This document shows positions 27,356-34,649 of a stretch of DNA of 45,917 bases, in pieces. The translations under genes were made by a program, and so were the position numbers. How positions within the stretch are numbered: position 1 is the first letter of the stretch; each line of letters opens with the position of its first letter. The stretch covers positions 1-45,917 of the forward strand of contig JAFGFO010000076.1 in NCBI GenBank assembly GCA_016931085.1. Direction: 5' to 3'. The notes beneath the pieces were generated by a model. It made no database searches, was not told the origin of the DNA, and saw only the letters and a program-made list of their open reading frames with translations. Source of the stretch: Thermoflexales bacterium. Its GTDB lineage: Bacteria; Chloroflexota; Anaerolineae; Fen-1058.

Positions 27356-30300
27356 TTACCACTCCACCACAATCCGTACTTTGTTGGGGTCCTTGCCCAA
27401 GGTTTTCTTGTCCACAAAGCCGCGAAAGCGCGATAAAAGCTCCTGCACGGTGCAGGGCATGCCGCCTTCGGTCAGCGCCAGAAGGATGTCCTCCGGCGGC
27501 ACGGCCACCCGCTCCAGGCCAGCCAACGCTTCCTTGACCGTTTGCACCAGCTCATAACTCACCTTGTCCGGCAGCGCTCCCGCGTCCACCAAGCCTTGAA
27601 TCAGCTCCCGCTGCCCCGACGTCATCAGGGCAACGTTAGCCTGGGTCGCTTCCTGGCGCAGATTAGCCAGCAGCGCGTTGGTCCAGTCTATGTAAAGCTG
27701 ACCCAGCCTGTCCTCCTGCTCGTCCAGCACGGTCTGCGCCGCTTTGCCAGCCGGCTCTTCTACCGGGCGATAGCCACAATTGGGGCAAATAGGATGTCCC
27801 TTCAGATCTGACGCACCGATGGCATAACAAGGACGCAAGCTGGAAAGCCGGCTCTCCCACTCCGCCAGATCCGCCACCGGCAAAAAGTCGATCGCCGAAA
27901 GCGTCGTCAATTGCTTGTGGTGCGGGTCGCCCAACAGGCGCTTTTTGCGCTCGTCCTCGGCCACGTTCAGCCGCGCGCGACGGTGCAGGTCGAGATATAA
28001 CTGGATGTATTCGCCCTTGAGATTTTCCAACGCGGCGCTCAAAGCGCTGCGCAGCGTGGGCTGACGCCAGTTCTTGGCATCTCGCAGTTGAGCCAATTGC
28101 TTGTCTTGCACGGCTTTGACCTGGCCTGACCACTCGTGGCCGGCAGGCAGCACAGCCATAGCCACACCCAGGTAAGCCGTCAAAGGCTGGATGGCCGCCA
28201 CCGTCTCGGCCAGAGCCTCCAGCTCGGCCACGAGCGCCCGGCCGGCAGCCTGGGCCTTGACCTGGTCAGCGTTGTAGCACAGGTTGCGCAATTTGCCAGG
28301 TGTGTTGTAGGTCTGCAGCGATTCCAGGAAGGTCTTGTGCCCGTCCAGGTGGCCCAACACATCAGCCTTGACCTGGCCTTCCAATAAACTGGTCTCCCAG
28401 AGCGGCAAGCCCGCCTGCCCCTTCTGGCGGACCATCACCAACCGATCCAGGCTGCTTGCAACCTGCTTTTGCAGTTGTTCGACGGCCGAAGCGTGCTGAT
28501 TGCTATCTTTGATTAAGCCTGTGGGCAGCTCGAGCAATTGGAACAGCTCGGTCAGCGCGGCCAACGGCAAGCCCTTGGGCCGCTCGATGAACTTCCAAGC
28601 GACAAGGTCGCCTACACCAATCTTGATGGCTTCCTCCAGGTTGCCGGCATCGAGCTTGCGGCCGGGCAAGGCCAGCGTGATCTCGCCGGTGTAGACCAAC
28701 CCAAGCAAGATCACGACCACCCACTCTGGCTCTAAGCCAAAATGACCATCCACTTCGGCGTTAGTCTCGCCAGCGATCAACTCGGAGCGGTTGAGCACCT
28801 GGCCTTCACCCTTTTGATTCAATCGCTCTAAAAAGTAGCCCCCATAGCGCGACGCGCGCCCCTTGACCGTCGCCCCCCCAGGAGACGTGTCTCCATCGAG
28901 CAGATCCAGCCCGTCCAGCACGGCGATGCCTTGCTTGGTTTTGAGCCCACCGGCCAGCCAGCGTACCGCTTCCTGGGCGGCTTGCTCACGGCTGGCCTGG
29001 GTGACCAGGATGGAAAAAGACGGATAGTCGGGCAAACGCTCAGCAAAGTGAGGAGAGAGGCAAACCGAAGCCACGGCGTTGACCATGTCGCGCACCGAAG
29101 CCGTCGCGCGGGCCGTTGCTCCCCCCTTGATCCACTCGACGAAAGGCCTGGTCACACCCTTGTACGTCACGTCCATCGCCGCCAGCGCGTTCTCGCGCAG
29201 CCAGGTTTGCAAGTGCTTGAGCTGCTGGACAGCTTTTTTGTCGTATTGGTCGCGATTACCGCCCGAAGCGGAGCTGGCCATCTCACGAGCGCCACTGTAT
29301 AACTTGAGCGCTGTCTCAAAGGCCTCGTCCCGGCGCGCCAGGCGAAAAAAGACCTCGTCGGCTTTTTGCTCGTCCACAAACGGCGGCGGCTGGTAAGCCT
29401 GGAGCATGTACAGGTAAAAGTCGCGCGGCGGTTGAGCGGTGGAACGCTGGTTGGGAGCGCCGAAAAAGAGATAGCCCGGCCGCGTCACGCCTCGCTTTTG
29501 CCATTCGACCTCGTGCTGCCAAATCGTATAGCCGGGCACGTAGCTCAAGTCGGCGCACTCAAGCACTTGCTTGAGCAGCTCAAAGTAGTAACGATCCAGT
29601 TGGCTCTCCCCCAGCGTGTCCGCTCGCTGCTCGATCTGGGCATCAAAGTCAACGTCCTTTTTCAAATCCAGGTAATACTGGCCGTTTTCCGGGTTGAACG
29701 AGATAAACTGGCCGCTGACGGTGCGCATGATCTCGCGCAGCGTGGATTCAAGCGTGGTCTTGAGAAAATCAGCCTCTCGCTCCGGCATGGGCAGGTAAAG
29801 ACACAGGCTATCTCGCAATTCTTCGGCCGTCGCGCCCAGCGGGGCGTAAATGTCGCCGGTGGTCAAGCGGTGGACACTGAGGGCGTGGATGATGCGCAGG
29901 GCAGCCGGTTGGTACTGGGGCCGGGTGAAGGCATTGCGCACCCGATCCTCCAACACCTGACTCCTGTCAATGACTTGCTTGATGTCGGGAACACTGCGGA
30001 AGGATGGGTTGTCGCGCAGCCTGGCCCAGTAAGAATCATACGCGATGAGGCCAGGCGCATCAGGCGGCACATCGTCGTCCAGGCGGGCCTGCATCTCGGC
30101 GCTCAGCGTCTTGAGCACCTCGCGTTTTTCGGCCACGACCACGCGCTCGAATATCTCCAGGTAGGCTGGGTGAACCGGGAAGAGCCGCACAAAGTCGTCC
30201 ATCCGCTCGGCCATCGTCCCGTACAGGGGCGTAAAGCGTTGCAGATGCTCGCGCACCAGCCCCTTTTGGCGGGCGTCTTTGCGCAGCAGCCGCTCGGCCA

Positions 30301-31063
30301 CTACGTAGGCCACGTCTTCGCGGGCGATGCGCACCTGCTCGAAACGATCCTTGACCCGCCGGACCGAATCGGCCACGAACTGGAAGCGAGGGCTATCGAA
30401 CAACGATTCCTGGATGCCGGCCATGAAGCGAAAGCGCGACAGACGGCATGCCTCGCCCAGCTCGCGCAAAAAGGTCAGGTCCAACACCAGCTCCTGGTCG
30501 TGCCGCGAGCGCAGGTAATCGAGCAGTTCGTCCACAACCAGCAGCAGTCCTTGATCGGGGTACTGGGCGTGGAAAGCAGCCATGGCAGCCACTATCAAGT
30601 CCTTGCTGTTGGGCGCTTCGTTCATGGACGGGAATTTATAGCTCACGCCCATAGCACTCAGAGCAAGCTCCAGCTCACCCAGCAAAATGTCTCGCAAAGG
30701 CATCCTCGTCGCGCCGATCTCGGCCCGCACCACGCGAAACTGGCCAGCAATATCGCCGGCCTCGTGCGCCACCCGCTCGTTGGTCAGAGACGCAGCCAGG
30801 TCCGCGTGTTCCGCCACGGCCGACAGGGCCGACATCAGGTGCGATTTGCCGGTGCCATAATTGCCGACAACCAGCAGTCCCTTGTTATCTGCCGGCCGGG
30901 TAAATTGCAACTGCGGGATAACCAGGCTCGTCAGTACGTCCGCCAAGCGGCTGGAGATAACAAAAGTCTTGACTAGTCTGATCGCGGCAGGCTCGTCGTC
31001 GGCCTCGCGCAACTGCACAACGGTTTCAATGGGATCGAATTGGACCAGGTCTCGGTACTTCAT
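27356..31063 (-). CDS. brxC: BREX-3 BrxC/PglY-like large ATPase (DUF6079-type)
   Basis: This 1235-residue AAA-type P-loop ATPase is a core BREX component. Walker A is GNYGTGKS (67-74) and Walker B is LLLVVDELLDYL (Asp178-Glu179). An Arg-rich sensor region (SVRRVKDRFEQVRIAREDVAYVV) follows, as in BrxC/PglY proteins. The C-terminal third is helical with a CPNC pair near CYAIGASDLKGHPICPNC, a small zinc-binding motif. ATG 31063 follows GGAG at 10 nt. The stop codon of brxF lies 14 bp upstream, and the pair BrxF-DUF6079 is typical of BREX-3. BrxC-type ATPases likely assemble on DNA with PglX and BrxF. Confidence 0.9.
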   Translation of the reverse strand: MKYRDLVQFDPIETVVQLREADDEPAAIRLVKTFVISSRLADVLTSLVIPQLQFTRPADNKGLLVVGNYGTGKSHLMSALSAVAEHADLAASLTNERVAHEAGDIAGQFRVVRAEIGATRMPLRDILLGELELALSAMGVSYKFPSMNEAPNSKDLIVAAMAAFHAQYPDQGLLLVVDELLDYLRSRHDQELVLDLTFLRELGEACRLSRFRFMAGIQESLFDSPRFQFVADSVRRVKDRFEQVRIAREDVAYVVAERLLRKDARQKGLVREHLQRFTPLYGTMAERMDDFVRLFPVHPAYLEIFERVVVAEKREVLKTLSAEMQARLDDDVPPDAPGLIAYDSYWARLRDNPSFRSVPDIKQVIDRSQVLEDRVRNAFTRPQYQPAALRIIHALSVHRLTTGDIYAPLGATAEELRDSLCLYLPMPEREADFLKTTLESTLREIMRTVSGQFISFNPENGQYYLDLKKDVDFDAQIEQRADTLGESQLDRYYFELLKQVLECADLSYVPGYTIWQHEVEWQKRGVTRPGYLFFGAPNQRSTAQPPRDFYLYMLQAYQPPPFVDEQKADEVFFRLARRDEAFETALKLYSGAREMASSASGGNRDQYDKKAVQQLKHLQTWLRENALAAMDVTYKGVTRPFVEWIKGGATARATASVRDMVNAVASVCLSPHFAERLPDYPSFSILVTQASREQAAQEAVRWLAGGLKTKQGIAVLDGLDLLDGDTSPGGATVKGRASRYGGYFLERLNQKGEGQVLNRSELIAGETNAEVDGHFGLEPEWVVVILLGLVYTGEITLALPGRKLDAGNLEEAIKIGVGDLVAWKFIERPKGLPLAALTELFQLLELPTGLIKDSNQHASAVEQLQKQVASSLDRLVMVRQKGQAGLPLWETSLLEGQVKADVLGHLDGHKTFLESLQTYNTPGKLRNLCYNADQVKAQAAGRALVAELEALAETVAAIQPLTAYLGVAMAVLPAGHEWSGQVKAVQDKQLAQLRDAKNWRQPTLRSALSAALENLKGEYIQLYLDLHRRARLNVAEDERKKRLLGDPHHKQLTTLSAIDFLPVADLAEWESRLSSLRPCYAIGASDLKGHPICPNCGYRPVEEPAGKAAQTVLDEQEDRLGQLYIDWTNALLANLRQEATQANVALMTSGQRELIQGLVDAGALPDKVSYELVQTVKEALAGLERVAVPPEDILLALTEGGMPCTVQELLSRFRGFVDKKTLGKDPNKVRIVVEW

Positions 31064-31077
31064 AGGCTCGATTTCTC

Positions 31078-31605
31078 CTACGGCATGGCAATGAATATGC
31101 CCTCCGGGCGTTCGTAGCGACGGTATTCGGGATGCCCCGGCTCGGCATAGCTCAGCGTTCTCTTCTCATCATACACGCCGCCCCAGGCGACGACGAGCGT
31201 CCTGTTACGGCTAAGGCTTTGCAAGAGGGCCAGCGGATCTTGGTGCAGAGCTGGGTCGAACAGCAGCTCGATGTTGTCCAGGGCAATAACATCTCTTTTT
31301 TGCTCGTTGACGCCGTTGCTGACAACGCCAGCAACGGTATCGTCCAGCAAGCGGCGCACGCGCAGGGGGCGTTCCTGGCTGGTTAGCTCAAGCAAGCGTT
31401 GGCTGAGGGCTAAATTGACATTGAGATAGGGAATAGCGTGCTTGCGACACAGTTCTTTGAGCAGGGGAGTCTTGCCCGACCCGACCCGGCCAACCACTAT
31501 AGCCAGCCTGTGGTACTGCTGCGCGAGGCTGGGTAGGAGCTGTTCCAGCTCGGCGAGTTTTACCAATGAAGGAGTTGCCCCGTTTGCAGTCATGGTGTGT
31601 GACAT
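31078..31605 (-). CDS. brxF: BREX-3 P-loop protein BrxF
   Basis: This 175-residue small ATPase is diagnostic of BREX type 3. Walker A is GRVGSGKT (39-46) and Walker B is DVIALDNIELLF (Asp110). Characteristic family stretches follow: LNVNLALSQRLLEL, DPLALLQSLSRNRT and YAEPGHPEYRRY. The length agrees with the family. It is the first gene of the operon. Its ATG (31605) lies only 5 nt downstream of a good -10 box, so the mRNA would be leaderless; an internal ATG four codons later is an alternative. No ribosome-binding site is visible. Confidence 0.93.
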   Translation of the reverse strand: MSHTMTANGATPSLVKLAELEQLLPSLAQQYHRLAIVVGRVGSGKTPLLKELCRKHAIPYLNVNLALSQRLLELTSQERPLRVRRLLDDTVAGVVSNGVNEQKRDVIALDNIELLFDPALHQDPLALLQSLSRNRTLVVAWGGVYDEKRTLSYAEPGHPEYRRYERPEGIFIAMP

Positions 31606-31610
31606 AGTTT

Positions 31611-31639
31611 ATTATATCACTGCTCCCAGTTTCTCACAA
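31611..31639 (-). promoter_or_regulatory. BREX operon promoter, leaderless
   Basis: Read on the minus strand: -35 TTGTGA (31639-31634), a 17-nt spacer, and a perfect -10 TATAAT (31616-31611). The expected start of transcription falls at the brxF ATG. It is the only good promoter I see before the ten-gene operon. Confidence 0.75.
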
Positions 31640-31777
31640 AACAGACACTGCGGGTATGGCTGCCATCCCCATTTTCCCCTGGCGAAATCGCCTAGGTCAT
31701 TTTCCACCAGGAAAAAATAAGCCGGGTCAACCCCCTATCCCCAACCAACGGGACACAATCGGTACCACCTGGCTCCC
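31640..31777. other. Intergenic gap, weak hairpins only
   Basis: This short gap separates the 3' end of the recombinase gene and the brxF promoter. GGCGA-AA-TCGCC and TTTTCC-ACCA-GGAAAA stems are present, the latter possibly ending the recombinase transcript, but no clear T-tract follows on the minus strand. No gene is visible. Confidence 0.4.
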
Positions 31778-32710
31778 TCACAGCCTTGACACATACGAAT
31801 ACGTCACGTCCACACGGTTATGGCCCAACTCGCGGGCTACGGCCTGCCGCGCATTCCTGTCACCCCCGCCCTTGGTAAGTAGTTCCTTGTGCTTGTCCTG
31901 GGCATAGCACTTGCGAAAGCCGTGCGTGCCATAATTGGGGACACTCATGCGCTCGCAAGCGCACTTTACCGCGCTTCTCACTCTCTTGGCCAACGCGCTG
32001 CCACGATCCCCACGGTTGCAGAATACACGCCCGTCTCTGCGTCCCCCAGCCTTTTCCCTCAACTTGACCAGGAACTCGCGGTGTTCCAGCCCCACCTGCA
32101 CTTCACGCGAGCGCCCGCCTTTCGTGCCATCCACCACCTGGATAACGCAGCGCTCCGCGTCGATGTCCTCGCCCCGGATCATAGCCGCCTCGCTCACACG
32201 CAGGCCAGCGACCTGCTGCAACTGAACCACGTCGACGACTTGCTTGTCTTTTGCTCTCTCGCGCATGTCGTCGATTAGCTTATCAGCCTGCTCTGGTGTA
32301 TACGCTCGCTCTGGCCTTCGATCGCTGTGCGGGCTATCGCGTTGTGCCGGCAGCAGTGGCTCAGCGTCACGCCCTCTCCATTTCCGCTTTCGCATGGCCA
32401 CGTCGAGCTTGCGAATCGCGCATTCGACCCGGCCGATATACCCGCCGGATAACTCACAATCACGCATGCCCTGCGTGTACTCCTCGGCCATCGCGGGTGT
32501 GATATCGCCGATTCGCTGGATGCCGTACTCTCGCTTGCACCACTGCGCAAACGTCGTGCCGTCGCTGACATAGTTGCGCATGGTGCTGATGCCGACGATG
32601 CGCCGGTTAGCCAGGTCGCATTGTTTCAACGCGTGCCTCGATACCCCGGGGGTAAAGATCCCCTTGAGTGCCTCGGTTACTTGATAGCTCATGCTGCCGT
32701 GTTTGCCCAT
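31778..32710 (-). CDS. Tyrosine recombinase (distant type)
   Basis: This 310-residue site-specific recombinase is not close to int1 or int2. The catalytic pattern is Arg in VAGLRVSEA, a Lys-containing GTKGGRSREVQV, THGFRK (HxxR), ELGHNR and the nucleophile Tyr in VDVTYSYV near the C-terminus. The N-terminus (VGISTMRNYVSDGTTFAQWC) fits a core-binding domain. ATG 32710 is preceded by AGGAGGAG at 4 nt. Its product could act on the structured region immediately upstream or be a relic of another insertion. It is separate from the BREX operon, which has its own promoter. Confidence 0.87.
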   Translation of the reverse strand: MGKHGSMSYQVTEALKGIFTPGVSRHALKQCDLANRRIVGISTMRNYVSDGTTFAQWCKREYGIQRIGDITPAMAEEYTQGMRDCELSGGYIGRVECAIRKLDVAMRKRKWRGRDAEPLLPAQRDSPHSDRRPERAYTPEQADKLIDDMRERAKDKQVVDVVQLQQVAGLRVSEAAMIRGEDIDAERCVIQVVDGTKGGRSREVQVGLEHREFLVKLREKAGGRRDGRVFCNRGDRGSALAKRVRSAVKCACERMSVPNYGTHGFRKCYAQDKHKELLTKGGGDRNARQAVARELGHNRVDVTYSYVSRL

Positions 32711-32804
32711 TTCTCCTCCTGGTGTGATTGGGTTTTGTCGAAGATACTCGAATAATTGCTTCCAATGGATAATGCCATGGCGGGATTCAATACCGCGGCC
32801 AGGG

Positions 32805-32830
32805 AGGAAACGGGCTTCTGCCCGTTTCCT
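32805..32830. repeat. Perfect 11-bp hairpin
   Basis: AGGAAACGGGC (32805-32815), a TTCT loop, and GCCCGTTTCCT (32820-32830). No T-tract follows on either strand, so it is not an ordinary terminator. It may be the 5' element of the structured RNA that follows. Confidence 0.75.
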
Positions 32831-32856
32831 TCACCTGACCAACTTGCTTTTTATGT

Positions 32857-33363
32857 GCCGTACAACTCTACGGCGAGCATTCGCATTGCTGCGGGGGAGA
32901 CAGCGAAGCTGGCCACTACGATTGTAGTGGCAGGCCCAAAGGCGGTAACGCCAGTGGGCAGAACGCTCCGCTGCTCCCCCGCACATCATTGCGGAAAGGC
33001 CCTCGATAAAGTAGCCCCCTGGGAGGGGACTTGCACACACCGGTCGCTGACTGGCTGCCGGTGGACGCGCTGCACACAGTCCACAGGCCAGGTGCAGCTC
33101 TGCTTTTGGGTGGGGGCGAGCCTCGTCCTGCTGGAGCAGTTAACCAGCGGGCGGCTTGCGGAGCGTGTGGGGCATCGGCGTGGTACAGCCGCTGGATGTT
33201 TAGGTATGTACAAACGCCCATTGGCCGGGGAGTGGTTGTAGTGCCCCATCCATCTCAAGGCGCCAGGCCAGGAGATGGGTTACACCTGGCAGGCCGAGGC
33301 CCGCAGGTGGTCTGTGTCGCGTTGCGCGCAAGGCGTTATGCCAGGCGGCACAATAGCGGCACG
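32857..33363 (+). ncRNA. Candidate large structured non-coding RNA
   Basis: About 500 nt with no credible protein but dense, strong and nested pairing. (1) GCCGTA 32857-32862 with TACGGC 32869-32874. (2) A 15-bp stem, 32890-32905 with 32969-32983, broken only by a bulged A32900, enclosing the perfect 8-bp hairpin 32912-32931 and GCCC (32934-32937)/GGGC (32956-32959) around GGCG-GTAA-CGCC, a GNRA tetraloop. (3) CACCGG 33038 with CCGGTG 33058. (4) 33116-33122 with 33153-33159, enclosing 33127-33134 with 33144-33151. (5) TGGGGCA 33168-33174 with TGCCCCA 33242-33248, enclosing CGGC/GCCG. (6) CCATCTC 33250 with GAGATGG 33272. G-U pairs and the GNRA loop fit only the plus strand. I cannot name the class. 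Large phage/island RNAs (GOLLD, ROOL) or an omega-RNA-like/HEARO RNA are possibilities to test. Confidence 0.6.
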
Positions 33364-33422
33364 ATAAAAACAAAATCGAGAATGAGACCGAGTCGATCGT
33401 GCCATGGTAATAGGGCAATGAA

Positions 33423-34412
33423 TTAAAATGGTGAAGCCTTCTTTGGTCGCCCACACCTTCGCTTTACTAACCCCAGGTTATCGACCGGGCTGTACTGCCG
33501 GTGTTTGTCTTTGACGTCCTGGTTGGCAAGTGTCACATACCTGCGTGTCATATCGAGCGTGGTATGGCCGAGAATCTTTTGCAAGGTGAACACGTCTCCA
33601 CCGTTGAGCAGATAACGCACCGCAAAGGTATGGCGCAATAAATGGGGATGCAAGCGAGTGATCCCTGTTCGCCGCCCCAATCGTTCAAGCACCTTTGCTA
33701 CACTGTCCCTGGAGATCGGGTCGCCCGCCACTGTCAAGAAGAGCCGGTCTTCTTGTGGGTTCACCGGCTGGGGGCGAAAGTGCTCCAGGTAACGAATGAC
33801 AGCTCGCCGGACAGTCAGCCCCATTGGGACGATACGTTCTTTGCCGCCCTTGCCAAAGACTTTTAACTGGCCAGCGGCAAAGTCTACATCAGAGATTTTC
33901 AACCCGGTAAGTTCTGACAGCCGGATGCCGGTGTCCAGAAACAACAAGACAATGGCATAGTTGCGGACCCCTTCAGGCGTGTCTTGTGGGATAACAACAA
34001 GCACCCGCCGGATTTCGTCCTCGTTCAGAGGTTCGATGAGAACCTGCGGCAGTTTGGGCGGCTTGAGTCTCCTGAGAACGTTATCCTCTGTGTACCCCTC
34101 CTCCTGCAGCCAGGAGGCGAAAGTGCGTATAGAGCGCACAAAGCCGTGGACGGTCTGGGGCGCAAGGCCGCCTTGGGTTTCATGGCGAAGGGGATGGTCA
34201 GTATAGCGTGTCTCTTGTTCCATAAGCAACTTGACGAAAGCCCGCCCGTCGTCGAGGGTAAAGTCACACACTTTTGGAGGGGATCCCCCGTTCTGTATAA
34301 AGGCTGAAAACTTGGTCAGCTTCTTTCGGTGCCACACCACGGTCTCAGGACTCTTGCCCTCCAGGGTTATGGCCGTCAGATAGTAGTCAATGGCTTGATT
34401 CAACATGAGCAT
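33423..34412 (-). CDS. Tyrosine recombinase/integrase (int2), close paralog of int1
   Basis: This 329-residue protein closely matches int1 from LNQAIDYYLTAITLEGKSPE to the end, with all catalytic residues kept: TGIRLSEL, GKGGKERIVPM, HLLRHTF, LGHTTLDMTRRY. I chose ATG 34412 (MLMLNQ), which has AAGGAGG 6 nt upstream and aligns with int1; the longer frame from 34514 would translate the structured leader. Int1 and int2 face each other across 32 kb. They could recombine the same core site, or int2 may be the integrase of a second element stacked at the same tRNA. Confidence 0.94.
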   Translation of the reverse strand: MLMLNQAIDYYLTAITLEGKSPETVVWHRKKLTKFSAFIQNGGSPPKVCDFTLDDGRAFVKLLMEQETRYTDHPLRHETQGGLAPQTVHGFVRSIRTFASWLQEEGYTEDNVLRRLKPPKLPQVLIEPLNEDEIRRVLVVIPQDTPEGVRNYAIVLLFLDTGIRLSELTGLKISDVDFAAGQLKVFGKGGKERIVPMGLTVRRAVIRYLEHFRPQPVNPQEDRLFLTVAGDPISRDSVAKVLERLGRRTGITRLHPHLLRHTFAVRYLLNGGDVFTLQKILGHTTLDMTRRYVTLANQDVKDKHRQYSPVDNLGLVKRRCGRPKKASPF

Positions 34413-34440
34413 AGTTTCCTCCTTATCATCGCTTGCAGTT

Positions 34441-34532
34441 ACGGGCGCAGCCCGCAGACTGCCGCAGTTCGGCGGAGCCGAACTCGTGAAATTCGTCCCA
34501 AGGGCGAAATTCACCCGTAGGCTATCGGCAGT
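34441..34532. repeat. Structured three-way-junction element upstream of int2
   Basis: ACTGCCG (34458-34464) pairs with CGGCAGT (34526-34532). Inside it are GTTCGGC-GGA-GCCGAAC (34467-34483) and a long hairpin, GTGAA...TTCAC with TTCGTCC/GGGCGAA (34486-34513). A CGGGC-GCA-GCCCG hairpin (34442-34454) flanks it. The U-G pair favours the plus strand. It could be a dispersed palindromic repeat, a leader structure, or a recombinase substrate folded as single-stranded DNA. Confidence 0.6.
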
Positions 34533-34572
34533 TGCCTATGTCCCCTCCTTATGGTAAACTCTTAATCACGAG

Positions 34573-34588
34573 ACCATTGTACAATGGT
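34573..34588. promoter_or_regulatory. 16-bp perfect palindrome, possible operator
   Basis: ACCATTGT/ACAATGGT, 60 bp before the NACHT gene and 160 bp before int2 in the divergent region. A second inverted repeat, CTATCAC...GTGATAG, lies at about 34608-34643. Their position suggests binding by a dimeric regulator, but no regulator gene is seen nearby. Confidence 0.5.
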
Positions 34589-34649
34589 ATGGTCTTTTTG
34601 ACTGATAACTATCACCATCACTTTGTCTATCAAAAAGTGATAGCCGTTG

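Noticed and set aside
29366..30976. A 536-codon open frame on the plus strand inside brxC
   Set aside because: It is antisense to conserved Walker and helical regions of BrxC, with no domain and no ribosome-binding site.
32756..33241. A 161-codon open frame in the structured region
   Set aside because: It crosses several perfect stems, lacks a ribosome-binding site, and resembles no protein. The pairing pattern explains the sequence better.
32857..33363. RNase P, tmRNA or group II intron
   Set aside because: I do not see the conserved RNase P core, a tmRNA-like acceptor end, or a domain V hairpin, so I leave the class open.
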